A stretch of DNA of 64,000 bases from Synechococcus sp. MIT S9220 (GCF_014304815.1 NZ_CP047958.1:930001-994000); one strand, 5' to 3'; shown: positions 50,196-59,343, numbered from the stretch's first letter. Program-made: numbers and translations. The notes: generated from the letters alone by a model not told the origin.

Positions 50196-51095
50196 CTAAG
50201 TGCGCTGTGCAGGACGAACCACGATTCGATTCAGCACCTGCATGCCTCCATTGATCAGAAGATTCAGTGCAAGAAAGCTCAGCAAAAGGATCAGGAATCC
50301 TTCTATGGCTCTACCGGTCTGAGTGATCGCTGTATCACTCACGGCGTAGAGATCTGCAAAGCCAACGGCGATTGCCAGCGTGCTGTTTTTGGCCAGATTT
50401 AAATACTGACTGCTCAGGGCCGGAAGAATGGCCGGCAAAGCCTGTGGCAACACAACCTTTTTCAGGCCCAGGAGTTCGCTGATTCCCAGGCTGCGGAATG
50501 CTTCCCACTGGCCTTTAGGGACGGAGTCGAGCCCGCCGCGAACCACCTCCGCGATCGCCGCACCAGTGAAGACGCTTAAGCCCACCAAAACCGCAGAAAA
50601 CTCCACGCTCAGGTTCAGACCGAGGATGGCGACGCCTTGATTGGAGAGGCTGATCAGCGCTCCAACGGGAGCCATCGGTTCGGATGGCAGGCCAAGAAAA
50701 GCCACGAAATACCAGAAGAGCAGCTGCAGCAGCAATGGGATTTGGCGGATCAAGCCCACGTACAAGGCCGCCAGCTGCCGGAGCAGGGGATTGAGACTTC
50801 GTCTTGCAGCTCCGGCCCCAACACCCAGCACCGTAGCCAGCACGATGCTGCATGCGATCACCCGGAGGCTGTTGAGCCAGCTCACCAGCAAAGCCCAGGA
50901 TGTGCTGTCTCCTGGTTGATAGGGAAGTGTGTGTTCGCTGAGTGCGAATCCTGCAGGCTGCCAGAGCCATTCGAAACTCAGCCCTAAGCCTGTGCGGATC
51001 AGATTCACCGCCAGGTTGTTGACCAGAATTCCCACAAGCGTGAGAACCAAGATCAACAGGACGATCTCAAGCCATGGGAAGCGTTTCCGTTTCAT
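50196..51095 (-). CDS. amino-acid ABC transporter permease (AapQ/NatG type)
   Basis: A 299-residue permease starting MKRKRFPWLEIVLLIL. The HisM-type signature is present: YVGLIRQIPLLLQLLFWYFV, the EAA-loop EAFRSLGISELLGLKKVVLP, and PALSSQYLNLAKNSTLAIAV. It is the smaller first permease, with a long periplasmic loop. The ATG at 51095 leaves a ten-base gap after the binding-protein stop; an upstream in-frame GTG would overlap it. Confidence 0.9.
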   Translation of the reverse strand: MKRKRFPWLEIVLLILVLTLVGILVNNLAVNLIRTGLGLSFEWLWQPAGFALSEHTLPYQPGDSTSWALLVSWLNSLRVIACSIVLATVLGVGAGAARRSLNPLLRQLAALYVGLIRQIPLLLQLLFWYFVAFLGLPSEPMAPVGALISLSNQGVAILGLNLSVEFSAVLVGLSVFTGAAIAEVVRGGLDSVPKGQWEAFRSLGISELLGLKKVVLPQALPAILPALSSQYLNLAKNSTLAIAVGFADLYAVSDTAITQTGRAIEGFLILLLSFLALNLLINGGMQVLNRIVVRPAQRT

Positions 51096-51105
51096 GGGAA
51101 CGGTT

Positions 51106-52158
51106 TCATTGGAATGGTGGCGCGGTGATGACACCTCCATCGCGATGCAACTGATTGAGTCCGCGTGGGATCGGAACGGCGCTGTCTGGTCCCAGGTGTC
51201 GGTTGTAGATCTCTCCGTAGTTGCCGGTGGCCCTGATCACGTTCACCACGAAATCATTGCTGAGGTCCAGCTTGTCGCCTAGATCACCCTCAACACCAAG
51301 AAACCGTCGCAACTTCGTCAGATCAGGATTGTTCTGCGCCTCTTGAAGCTTGTTGTCGACATTGGCCTGGGTGATTCCCATCTCCTCTGCTGTGATCACT
51401 GCATAAACCACCCAGCGCATGGCGTCTGAGAGTTGTTGATCACCACCTGAAGACAGGGGAGCCAGAGGTTCCTTGCTGAGAATATCGCCAAGAATGACGT
51501 GCTGCTCAGGTCGCTCAAACCCTGAGCGTGCTGATGCCAGTTGCGAACGGTCTGATGTCATTGCTTGGCAACGTCCCTGGAGATAACCAGCAACCACTTG
51601 GTTGAGATCCTGATATTTGATCGGCTTATATGGCAGCCCGAGTGACTGAAACGCATCATTCAGATTCTGTTCGGTCGTGGTACCTGAGCCAACACAGATC
51701 GCCTGACCTTTGAGATCTTTAAGACTGCGGATTCCGCTGTTTCGTTGCACCAATAACCCCTGCCCATCGTGGAAAACGACTGGCGCGAAACTCACGCCAT
51801 TTCCACCTGCAGCATCTCGACTGAGGTTGAACGTTGTGTTGCGTGAAAGAAGATCGATCTCTCCAGTTTTCAGTGCTGTGAATCGTTCCGGCGCTGTGAG
51901 CGGTCTGTATTGCACCTTGCTGGGGTCATCGATGATCGCTGCTGCGAAGGCCTTGCACAGATCCACATCAAGGCCCGCATAGCTGCCATCTCTCTGGAGG
52001 AAGCTGAAACCTGGGATCTTTCCGCTGACGCCGCATCGCAGTTCTCCCCTTTTGCGAATCAAATCCACCCTTGATGCATCGCCATCTCCAAGGGTTGCGC
52101 AGGCTGAAATTGCCAGGCATGCGGAGAGAAGGGAGATCAGTGAGCGACGCTTCGTCAT
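51106..52158 (-). CDS. amino-acid ABC transporter substrate-binding protein (AapJ/NatF type)
   Basis: A 350-residue periplasmic binding protein, family 3. Signal sequence with possible lipobox (LLSACLAISACATLG, Cys at ~20). Mature part: RKRGELRCGVSGKIPGFSFL, then GSYAGLDVDLCKAFAAAIID, RFTALKTGEIDLLSRNTTF, and DGQGLLVQRNSGIRSLKDLK, with Asp in YAGLDVD as amino-acid contact. First gene of the operon. Substrates of NatF-type systems are acidic and neutral polar amino acids; here inferred. Confidence 0.95.
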   Translation of the reverse strand: MTKRRSLISLLSACLAISACATLGDGDASRVDLIRKRGELRCGVSGKIPGFSFLQRDGSYAGLDVDLCKAFAAAIIDDPSKVQYRPLTAPERFTALKTGEIDLLSRNTTFNLSRDAAGGNGVSFAPVVFHDGQGLLVQRNSGIRSLKDLKGQAICVGSGTTTEQNLNDAFQSLGLPYKPIKYQDLNQVVAGYLQGRCQAMTSDRSQLASARSGFERPEQHVILGDILSKEPLAPLSSGGDQQLSDAMRWVVYAVITAEEMGITQANVDNKLQEAQNNPDLTKLRRFLGVEGDLGDKLDLSNDFVVNVIRATGNYGEIYNRHLGPDSAVPIPRGLNQLHRDGGVITAPPFQ

Positions 52159-52251
52159 AAGAGTGATCCTTGAAGGGCAATTTTGTCAGAACTTCGAGAG
52201 TTTTGATAAGGATGTCTGCTGACCTTGGAGGGAATCTCTACTGTCTTCAGC

Positions 52252-52596
52252 ATGTTGATCAAGAGCCGAAAGATGTCTCGGTTCCGACCGGGGTCCTTTT
52301 TTGCCATGGCGTTTGTACTGTCCGTGGTTGGTTCTCCTGCTTTGAGCTGGCAGCTCGGTGACCGACAGGCATACAACAACAAGATGGCCTTGCTCAACGT
52401 GATGCTTGAGGGAGCCAAGCAGCGTGCCGTTGATACCGACGATCTCCAGACTCTTTGCCTCGTGATGAGCATCGGGAATGACGTGACCGAGCGCTATCTC
52501 CAGGAGCATTCCAGCGATCAGCAGATCGAACAGCGATTGCAAGGAATGCGCAATGACTTCACATCCTGCTTGGGGCTTCTTTACAGCGGCCAGTGA
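52252..52596 (+). CDS. small secreted hypothetical protein
   Basis: A protein of about 114 residues with a signal peptide (SFFAMAFVLSVVGSPALSWQ) and a helical mature domain (AYNNKMALLNVMLEGAKQRA, then LQTLCLVMSIGNDVTERYLQ) holding two Cys. ATG at 52252 or 52273 may start it. It stands alone between the amino-acid operon and the SulP gene. Periplasmic location is inferred; function unknown. Confidence 0.6.
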   Translation: MLIKSRKMSRFRPGSFFAMAFVLSVVGSPALSWQLGDRQAYNNKMALLNVMLEGAKQRAVDTDDLQTLCLVMSIGNDVTERYLQEHSSDQQIEQRLQGMRNDFTSCLGLLYSGQ

Positions 52597-52643
52597 ACCT
52601 GTTGATTCATCTGTTTGGATCGCAGCCTTGTCAATTACCCCCT

Positions 52644-54227
52644 TCAGCCATGGCCCCCTTCAGGCTGAGAACCGATTCGCTCGAAAAGATTGAGACTTTC
52701 TTCGTTTAATCCTTGAACTTCGACCTTTGACCCACCTTGCTGAAGCTTGCTGATGACCTGGTTGAGTGCGCTGACACCGCTTTGATCCCAGATATGAGCT
52801 GCTGAAAGATCAATCGTGATTTGACTGGGATGATCATGAACGTCAAATCCCTGAAGAAAATAGATTTTGCTGACGAAAAACAGCTGCCCGGTGACGACGT
52901 AGCGGCGCATCTCCTCATTCACATCAACAGCATCAACACGAATCACCTTGGCTACCTTGCGGCTGAACAGGATGCCTGCCAGCGCAACTCCTGCAATCAC
53001 TCCAAGCGCAAGATTATGTGGGGTGGTGAGCATGGTGACGGCGAAGGTCATCAGCATCACCGCCGTGTCGCTCTTCGGGATTGCCCGAAGGCGACGCAGT
53101 CCAGCGATGTCAGCTGTGCTCACGGCGATGCTGATCATCACAGCCACCAGTGCCGCCATGGGGATTTGTTCGAGCCATGGCCGGCCCAGGAGAATCATGG
53201 CCAGCAGGCTGACCCCTGAAAAGAGAGTGGAGAGCCGGGTGCGTCCGCCGTTGTCGATATTCATCACCGACTGACCAACGAGGGCGCAGCCCGCCATGCC
53301 ACCAAACAGTGAAGACACGATGTTGGCGATGCCCTGACCTCGTGCTTCGACGTTCTTGTTGGAGTTGCTGTCGGTGCGGTCGTCGAGGATGTCTTGGGTC
53401 AGGAAGGTTTCCATCAGGCCAACAAGTGAGATGGCCAGGGCCGTTGGTAGAACGATGCCCAAGGTCTCGAGGCTGAAGGGCACTTTCATGTCGGCAGGCG
53501 AACCGAAGGGCCAGCTCGGCAGCGGCAGTCCGGTTGGCAAGTCCCCGAGGCTGCTGACGGTGGGGATCTCCAGGCTGAAACCGATCGAGATCATGGTCAG
53601 CACAATGATGGCCACCAGCTGTGATGGCACCAGTCGTGTGAGGCGCGGCAATCCATAGATGATCACCAGACCAAGCAGGACCAGTCCCCAGACGATCGGA
53701 ATCTGGCTGCCATGGGGCAGCAGGTCATGGGCATGGCCCGCTACGTCTGATTCGCCGAAGTGAAGATTGATGCCCAGTTGAGGAAACTGTGCCTGGAAGA
53801 TCAGCAGCGCCAGCGCGTTCACAAATCCGCTCAGCACGCCAAGAGGCACGAAACGCATCTGGTAAGCCAGGCGCAGCCAACCCCAGAGAATCTGCAGGAT
53901 GCCTGTCACAACCCCGGCAACCAAGAGGTAGGTCAGCCCCAACCCTTCGCCGCGCGCTTCCCCCGTTGCGACCAGACCGGTCATCAGCAGTGCCGTGGAG
54001 CCGGTGGCGGAGGTGATCATTGCCGAGCGACCACCGACGAAAGCGATCGTGATCGACAGCAGAAACGCTCCGAACAGGCCGACCTGCGGATCCACACCCG
54101 CGATTCCTGAGAACGCAATCGCCTCCGGAATCATGGCGAAGGCCACCACAAGTCCGGACAGCAGTTCCTTGCTTGGGTTGCCAAAGCCGAGATTCAACTG
54201 CCGAGGCGCGGATCCTGAGGCCATCAA
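52644..54227 (-). CDS. SulP family inorganic-anion transporter
   Basis: A 527-residue transporter with 10-12 membrane helices and a C-terminal STAS domain (~430-520: PSQITIDLSAAHIWDQSGVS). SulP landmarks: LVVAFAMIPEAIAFSGIAGV, GLFGAFLLSITIAFVGGRSA, and GMAGCALVGQSVMNIDNGGR. The N-terminal sequence resembles general SulP transporters (YvdB/YbaR-like) rather than BicA bicarbonate carriers, so sulfate or another anion is as likely as bicarbonate. Monocistronic. Confidence 0.85.
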   Translation of the reverse strand: MMASGSAPRQLNLGFGNPSKELLSGLVVAFAMIPEAIAFSGIAGVDPQVGLFGAFLLSITIAFVGGRSAMITSATGSTALLMTGLVATGEARGEGLGLTYLLVAGVVTGILQILWGWLRLAYQMRFVPLGVLSGFVNALALLIFQAQFPQLGINLHFGESDVAGHAHDLLPHGSQIPIVWGLVLLGLVIIYGLPRLTRLVPSQLVAIIVLTMISIGFSLEIPTVSSLGDLPTGLPLPSWPFGSPADMKVPFSLETLGIVLPTALAISLVGLMETFLTQDILDDRTDSNSNKNVEARGQGIANIVSSLFGGMAGCALVGQSVMNIDNGGRTRLSTLFSGVSLLAMILLGRPWLEQIPMAALVAVMISIAVSTADIAGLRRLRAIPKSDTAVMLMTFAVTMLTTPHNLALGVIAGVALAGILFSRKVAKVIRVDAVDVNEEMRRYVVTGQLFFVSKIYFLQGFDVHDHPSQITIDLSAAHIWDQSGVSALNQVISKLQQGGSKVEVQGLNEESLNLFERIGSQPEGGHG

Positions 54228-54254
54228 TCATCTGTTGGGTGCAGGGACCGTAGT

Positions 54255-55496
54255 TCAGAGCGGCGGCAATCGTCCCTCCGGGTCCAGTTCGCTCTTGAGT
54301 TGGCGCAGTTCCGGCAACCACTCGCCGAAGGCATCGACCAGTTCCTGGCGATGGTTGGGCAAATGGTCATGCAATTGTGCGAGATGCAATCCCGGGAAGG
54401 CCTGGCGTAGGTCGTCACTGACCTGATCCATCCATTGCAGGCTGCGCTCCCGCCCTGAAAGATCTCCAGGATTCCAGCTTGCTGTGATCCATGGTTTCCA
54501 GACCGAATCGCGGTGAATGAAGGAAGTGCGCTGACGGTCGATTCGCGCTGTTGCTCCGCCGAGTTGCTGAGCGCTGATGCGACATCCACGATGCGGTCGT
54601 TCATTGAGTCGCGCGCTCAGTCGCTCAATCAATGGGCCAGCCTGACGCCCCAGGGCTGGACCGAGACGACCGGTCACCTCGCTGTGAGCCGCCATGGACG
54701 AACCGGTTTCAGAGGCGAGTTTGCCAAAGGTTGGCTGCTCCAGTTGATCCGCGCAGTGCTGAACGGCAGCGTGCTGATCTGTACCCAGGATCGGATCAAG
54801 TCCCGTCAGCGTTTGGGGTGTTGTCTCCTTGGAGCTGCAGTCCACTGCGTAGATCTCCAACCTGTCGCACCAGCTCCATTGCAGGCTGCATGTTTCAGGC
54901 CATTGCTCCGCCATTTGCAGCAGTTCGGGGAGTAACGAGGGACTGATCAAGCCATGGCGTACTCGCAATGGTTGGATTTGTTGGGTCTGCAGGCGCAGGC
55001 GTGTGACCACAGCCAGGAACGGTGAGGCACCCATCAGTCCGCGCCAGAGGCGTCCATCCACTGTTGTTTGATCTTCCGAAAAGGAAAAGGACTCACCTGA
55101 TCCCCAGATCCCTTCGATGGCAGTGATGGAGTCGACAGCGAGGCCTTGAGAGCGGCTCAAGGGACCCATCCCTCCCGTGAGGATGAAGCCGCTTCCGGTC
55201 AGGCCGGCAAGTCCAATGGGAATGCTGCGGTTTGAAGCTCGTAAGACCTGCAGCAGCTCGGTCATCGTCAGACCGGTGCCGAATTCGATTTCTCGGGAGT
55301 TCTCGTGGTAGCTGACTTCCCGATGTCGTTGTAGATCCACTGTCCAGCAGCCATTGGCTGCGCAGCGACTGCTGCTCCCGCCTGAGCAAACCCGTAGGGG
55401 TGTTGATCCAAGCGGTTGCCGCATCAGCTGCTTCAACAACTCCGGACCGGGAGTCAGACAACCAAGGGTGTTTGCATCACTCGCCAGCAGATTCAT
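54255..55496 (-). CDS. FAD-binding oxidoreductase (FAD-linked oxidase family)
   Basis: A 413-residue protein with the FAD-binding type 4 domain: RVCSGGSSSRCAANGCWTVD, then FGTGLTMTELLQVLRASNRS and GLAGLTGSGFILTGGMGPLS, in the order seen in glycolate or lactate oxidases and berberine-bridge-like enzymes. The C-terminal half is divergent. The Cys-rich stretch near residue 40 (CSGGSSSRCAANGC) is unusual. The substrate is unknown. Start at ATG 55496; upstream residues in the open frame are not family-like. It is divergent from the CbiX gene. Confidence 0.7.
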   Translation of the reverse strand: MNLLASDANTLGCLTPGPELLKQLMRQPLGSTPLRVCSGGSSSRCAANGCWTVDLQRHREVSYHENSREIEFGTGLTMTELLQVLRASNRSIPIGLAGLTGSGFILTGGMGPLSRSQGLAVDSITAIEGIWGSGESFSFSEDQTTVDGRLWRGLMGASPFLAVVTRLRLQTQQIQPLRVRHGLISPSLLPELLQMAEQWPETCSLQWSWCDRLEIYAVDCSSKETTPQTLTGLDPILGTDQHAAVQHCADQLEQPTFGKLASETGSSMAAHSEVTGRLGPALGRQAGPLIERLSARLNERPHRGCRISAQQLGGATARIDRQRTSFIHRDSVWKPWITASWNPGDLSGRERSLQWMDQVSDDLRQAFPGLHLAQLHDHLPNHRQELVDAFGEWLPELRQLKSELDPEGRLPPL

Positions 55497-55546
55497 GGTC
55501 TTTGTTTTACGGCCGCGAATAGGTTTGATACAGATGCACCGCACGT

Positions 55547-56659
55547 GTGACCCAGCAGATCGTTGCTCCTGCTGCAACCAAACATGGGGTTCTGATCTGT
55601 GGTCATGGCAGCCGCAACCGTTTGGCGGTTGCCGAGTTCGAGGGGCTGGCCAACGGACTCAAAGAGCGCCTGACCGGATTGCCGGTGGAATATGGGTTCC
55701 TTGAATTCGCACGTCCCATCCTGAGAGATGGCCTGGAAAGACTGCGAGAGCAGGGGGTCGAGAAGGTTCTTGCCGTTCCGGCGATGTTGTTTGCCGCTGG
55801 ACACGCCAAGAACGACATCCCTTCTGTGCTCAACACCTACAGCGCTGAAACCGGGCTGGAGATCGACTACGGCCGAGAATTGGGCGTTGACAGGTTGATG
55901 ATCGCCGCGGCAGGCGCACGCATTCAGGAGGCTCTCAACAGGACATCCAGTGTTGACCTTTCCGACACCATGCTTGTGGTGGTCGGACGTGGCTCCTCCG
56001 ACCCTGACGCCAATTCCAACGTCGCCAAGGTCACCAGGATGTTGGTGGAGGGTTTTGGTTTCGGCTGGGGTGAAACCGTCTATTCGGGCGTCACCTTTCC
56101 ACTGGTCGAACCCGGCTTGCGTCATGTGGTGAAGCTTGGGTTCAAGCGCATCATCGTGTTTCCTTATTTTCTGTTCTCAGGGGTGCTAGTCAGCCGCATC
56201 CGTCAACACACAGAACGGGTTGCGGAGGATCATCCAGGCGTTGAGTTTGTGAATGCGTCCTATCTGGGAGATCACAGCTTCGTTCTAGACACCTTCCTGG
56301 AGCGGGTTCATGAGGTGATGGGCGGAGAGACTGCAATGAACTGCTCTCTCTGCAAATACAGGGCTCAGGTGCTGGGCTTTGAGCAGGAAGTGGGGCTTGA
56401 CCAGTCAAGCCACCACCATCACGTGGAGGGCCTTACAGAAGCTTGCGCCCTTTGCGAACGCGAATGCACGGGGGTTTGCCAGCCAGACGGCATCCCGATT
56501 CCTGTCGGCGCTGGCCACCATCACGATCATTCCCATGAGCATGACCATCACAGCCATGACCATGGGCACCACCCCTACCCCCACGCCGATCACCCCCTTG
56601 GACCCACGACCCTGCGTCGAATAGCACCACAGCAAGAGGCCACTGAGTCTCAAATCTGA
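55547..56659 (+). CDS. cbiX: sirohydrochlorin cobalt-/ferro-chelatase, CbiX long type, with His-rich tail
   Basis: A 370-residue chelatase. Two CbiX/CbiK-like halves: GVLICGHGSRNRLAVAEFEG with VLAVPAMLFAAGHAKNDIPS, and VVVGRGSSDPDANSNVAKVT with RIIVFPYFLFSGVLVSRIRQ; the HGS and GHAKND His are metal-site residues. After the catalytic part there are CSLCKYRAQVLGFEQE and ACALCERECTGVC (Cys pairs fitting an iron-sulfur site of CbiX long forms) and then a His-rich tail (HHHDHSHEHDHHSHDHGHH) for metal storage or delivery. It supplies siroheme or the corrin ring precursor. GTG start at 55547. Confidence 0.85.
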   Translation: MTQQIVAPAATKHGVLICGHGSRNRLAVAEFEGLANGLKERLTGLPVEYGFLEFARPILRDGLERLREQGVEKVLAVPAMLFAAGHAKNDIPSVLNTYSAETGLEIDYGRELGVDRLMIAAAGARIQEALNRTSSVDLSDTMLVVVGRGSSDPDANSNVAKVTRMLVEGFGFGWGETVYSGVTFPLVEPGLRHVVKLGFKRIIVFPYFLFSGVLVSRIRQHTERVAEDHPGVEFVNASYLGDHSFVLDTFLERVHEVMGGETAMNCSLCKYRAQVLGFEQEVGLDQSSHHHHVEGLTEACALCERECTGVCQPDGIPIPVGAGHHHDHSHEHDHHSHDHGHHPYPHADHPLGPTTLRRIAPQQEATESQI

Positions 56660-56682
56660 AGCAATTCAGTGGAAATGGCATG

Positions 56683-56710
56683 CTCAGGCATCTCTGTCTT
56701 GCCTGAGTTT
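56683..56710 (+). terminator. hairpin terminator after cbiX
   Basis: CTCAGGCA (56683-56690) pairs perfectly with TGCCTGAG (56700-56707) and is followed by TTT. It lies 24 bases past the cbiX stop. Confidence 0.65.
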
Positions 56711-56753
56711 CGTGAGACTTGCTTGCATAAGCGTGCCTGATGTTTGACGGCGC

Positions 56754-56801
56754 TGTGGAGAACAGCTGGGGTTTTCCACAGTTCTGGGTCGCTTTTCCAC
56801 T
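56754..56801. promoter_or_regulatory. cluster of DnaA-box-like sequences
   Basis: Three 9-mers close to the cyanobacterial DnaA box TTTTCCACA: the inverted TTCTCCACA form at 56754-56762, the exact box at 56772-56780, and TTTTCCACT at 56793-56801. The first two form an inverted pair. No replication gene is adjacent, so a replication origin is unlikely, and a DnaA-binding regulatory or titration site is a guess. Confidence 0.35.
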
Positions 56802-56880
56802 GTGATTTCCCGAAAGCAGCCGCCTGAGGGCTGGATCTGTGGTTTTGGGTTCCGGTGCCTTTCGCGACTTGACAGGAATC

Positions 56881-56902
56881 ACCGCTCGAATGCTCGAGCG
56901 GT
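56881..56902. repeat. perfect 9-bp inverted repeat
   Basis: ACCGCTCGA (56881-56889) pairs perfectly with TCGAGCGGT (56894-56902) around a 4-nt loop. No T-run follows, so it may be an operator or mRNA structure. A TTGACA at 56869-56874 lies just before it. Confidence 0.5.
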
Positions 56903-57074
56903 GGGTTGTGCTCGTCTCAGGAGCTGATCCACTGCACTGCAGTGAGTCTTGTTTGAGATCGTTGTTTGCTGGCAATGCGTTGCCGGCTTTGACGATCAGG
57001 GCTGTTGTGTGGCTTTCTGTTGGTGGAAACGGGACGCAGAAGCGCGGATGGATCGCAATCATTTGGAGCGCTGC

Positions 57075-57311
57075 ATGGAAACGCAGCCGACCACGGCATC
57101 GGATGCTGAATCACCCTTCGTAAGTCTTGAAGCTGAAATCCCTGAAGTGCTCTATCAGGGCATGAAAGCCTTCATCGGATCCAATCCGGCTTGGGATCAA
57201 TACCAGGTGATGAGCTCAGCTCTCGCCCAGTTCCTGTTTCAAAACGGCTGTTCCGAGCGCGCCGTCATGGAGCGCTATCTCGATGATCTGTTCAGTCGTT
57301 CTCAGGCGTGA
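57075..57311 (+). CDS. DUF2811 family protein
   Basis: A 78-residue protein starting METQPTTASDAESPF with the DUF2811 core VSLEAEIPEVLYQGMKAFIG, then NPAWDQYQVMSSALAQFLFQ and a final helix RAVMERYLDDLF. The family is cyanobacterial, small, and likely DNA- or protein-binding by its helix-turn layout; that is inference. Earlier starts are unlikely. Its 3' end overlaps the convergent GMC gene by 20 bases. Confidence 0.7.
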   Translation: METQPTTASDAESPFVSLEAEIPEVLYQGMKAFIGSNPAWDQYQVMSSALAQFLFQNGCSERAVMERYLDDLFSRSQA

Positions 57312-58947
57312 CAGCCGCCAGGCATGCCCTGCGGGTGATCGCCATCATGGTGAGCGTCGGGCTCTGCCATCCGGAGCTGGGCCAGCAGGCCCCATCCACC
57401 ACCAGCACGTTGGGACAGCGCCAGAGACGGTTCCATCGATCAACGACGCTGTTGTCTTCGCTGGTTCCCATGGGTGCCCCTCCGACTTCGTGGATGTAAT
57501 ACCCGGGAGCTGGAGCGTCCTCCTGGGCAGAAAGGGCTTTGGCAACGAGCGGCTTCACAAGCGGTAGGTGCACTTGATCAGCCAGGGATGTCGTGACACC
57601 TCCGGCGACGTTGATGCAGTCCTGAATCGTGCTCTGCATGTGTTCCACCATCGCCTGCTCATTCGCTCTCCATCGGCAGCTGATATGGGGCATTGGCACA
57701 CCCAGTGGATCGCAGCGTTGCGAGAGGCACACCTGATTCCTTGCATCTGAGAGCACCTCGCCGTGGCCGATCAGAAAGCCAAGCCGATGATCTGGATTGC
57801 GTTTCAGCCACCAGGGTGGATCAAACCGGTTGATGCCCCCCCAAATCCCATAGCCGCGCAGAAAGGGGCGCCCCGCGCAAGTCTCTGGGGCATTGCCGAA
57901 AGGTAGGAAGAAGCTGCCCGCTCCTGAAAGCGAGCTGGATGGATCGGATTGTTGTGTCGCCACACGTCCGGTTGCGCTGGGAACGGAAAAGAATCGACAG
58001 CAGGAGACGTGGTCCATCAAGCCTTTCCCCAGTTGGCCGGAGGGATCACTGAACCCCCTGGAATGGGACTGGCTCTCTGACTGCAGCAGCAGACGCAGCG
58101 TTGCGATCGTTGAAGCGCAGACCACCACAAGATTGCAGTCCAGTCGTTGACGTTCGCCAGTGCTGCGGTTCACCACCACAACAGAACGGGCACGCTCTTG
58201 TGCTGGACCCATGTCGAGGTATTCCGCCATCGAATTGGACAGAATCTCCACTCGACCCGTGGCCAGAGCGCGCTCAAGGCTGGAGCCGTTGCTGCTTGAT
58301 TTCGGCCAGCTCGAGGTCTGCTGGCGTTGGTGGGCCTCAAAGCCTCGCGAATGGATGAAGGGGATGCCGCGTTCCCTTGTCAGCAGCTCACGGAAACGCT
58401 CTTCCTCAGGCATGAATGGCAACGCCGGTGCCATTCGACCATCAGGGAGCTGCTCAAGGCCATCCCGTTCACCTCGGACTTCAAACAGCTGCTCGAGTGC
58501 GCTGTAGTGAGGATCAAGATCGGCATGAGTGATAGGCCAGTTTTGGCCGTATCCGTCATGATCCGCGCCCTTGAACTCATAGTCCGAGAGGCGCAGTGTG
58601 ATGCCACCCCAGGTGAGACTGCGCCCGCCAACTTGACGACCCTGGGTCCAAAGAAAGGGTTGATCCTCTGGTGTGCTGTAGGGGTACTGACGCTCGTCTG
58701 CGTAGAGGGAGGGGTTTTGTTTCCAGTAGCCAGGATGCTGGATCTGACGCCGATGGCGGCCGCTGATCAGCCCTTCGGCCCGCCTGACACTATTGCCTGG
58801 CTCACTCCCCAGGGCTTCCGAAGCTGATCGATCGGGTCCTGCTTCCACGACCAGAACCCGGAGCCCTGCTTCGGCAAGTGTCATCGCGGCGACGCCACCT
58901 GTGGCCCCCGACCCGATCACAATCGCTTCAAAGGGATTTAAGGACAC
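57292..58947 (-). CDS. GMC-family FAD oxidoreductase
   Basis: A 551-residue flavoprotein. The dinucleotide-binding motif is AIVIGSGATGGVAAMTLAEA followed by VLVVEAGPD. The GMC middle has LWTQGRQVGGRSLTWGG (the G-G-R/S-S-x-x-x-G motif) and VVVCASTIATLRLLLQS; the C-terminus has HEVGGAPMGTSEDNSVVD and SPTLTMMAI. The family oxidises alcohols, sugars or sterols. The start is GTG at 58947: the open frame runs to 59091 but the extra residues are basic and not family-like. Substrate unknown. Confidence 0.85.
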   Translation of the reverse strand: MSLNPFEAIVIGSGATGGVAAMTLAEAGLRVLVVEAGPDRSASEALGSEPGNSVRRAEGLISGRHRRQIQHPGYWKQNPSLYADERQYPYSTPEDQPFLWTQGRQVGGRSLTWGGITLRLSDYEFKGADHDGYGQNWPITHADLDPHYSALEQLFEVRGERDGLEQLPDGRMAPALPFMPEEERFRELLTRERGIPFIHSRGFEAHQRQQTSSWPKSSSNGSSLERALATGRVEILSNSMAEYLDMGPAQERARSVVVVNRSTGERQRLDCNLVVVCASTIATLRLLLQSESQSHSRGFSDPSGQLGKGLMDHVSCCRFFSVPSATGRVATQQSDPSSSLSGAGSFFLPFGNAPETCAGRPFLRGYGIWGGINRFDPPWWLKRNPDHRLGFLIGHGEVLSDARNQVCLSQRCDPLGVPMPHISCRWRANEQAMVEHMQSTIQDCINVAGGVTTSLADQVHLPLVKPLVAKALSAQEDAPAPGYYIHEVGGAPMGTSEDNSVVDRWNRLWRCPNVLVVDGACWPSSGWQSPTLTMMAITRRACLAAVTPEND

Positions 58948-59103
58948 GGCATGACGACGACCTACCGATAGTGTCTGACGCGGTCGACGGCTCTGGCCAG
59001 TCTCCTGAATCTTCCTGCTGCGTCTGCCCTTGATCTTGCTCAGACCTGTTTCCGAGCAGAGCCATCGGAGCTTGGTGGCAGTAAGACCCATCTCCGAGAG
59101 CAG

Positions 59104-59343
59104 ATGGAGAGGATTCCAAGGCTGATTCAGGCTGTTGTTGAATCAGCTGAAGAGGCTCATTTTGACTCTGCCTGCTTCATTGGCGTTGGAGATCTCTCTC
59201 TCAAAGTTGAATCTCTGCTATGTCCTCCAGATGCAAGGTTTCGCGATGTTGCTAGCCAGCAATGTGGGGTCAATCTGAACCAGATGTCTTGCTTTCAAGA
59301 CAAGACATTGAGATCGCTTTCCTTGCTCAGGTCTTGCATTTGA
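59104..59343 (+). CDS. small hypothetical protein
   Basis: A 79-residue protein starting MERIPRLIQAVVESAEEAHF, with GVGDLSLKVESLLCPPDARF and a Cys-rich tail (QQCGVNLNQMSCFQDK). It lies 12 bases from the upstream limit of the GMC open frame, divergent from it, and ends 40 bases before a bidirectional terminator. No family recognised; may be real by its position before a terminator. Confidence 0.4.
   Translation: MERIPRLIQAVVESAEEAHFDSACFIGVGDLSLKVESLLCPPDARFRDVASQQCGVNLNQMSCFQDKTLRSLSLLRSCI

Larger units (their letters stand above)
56711..57074. other. gap with DNA-motif features but no gene
   Basis: 364 bases before the DUF2811 gene. Contents: a cluster of three DnaA-box-like 9-mers (56754-56801) and a perfect 9-bp inverted repeat (56881-56902). 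Coding frames here are short and unconvincing. Confidence 0.5.

Noticed and set aside
52644-54227. BicA bicarbonate transporter
   Set aside because: It is SulP with a STAS domain, but the N-terminal helices differ from BicA as I remember it, so the substrate is left open.
56754-56801. Chromosome origin of replication
   Set aside because: Only three boxes, no AT-rich unwinding element and no dnaA or dnaN nearby.
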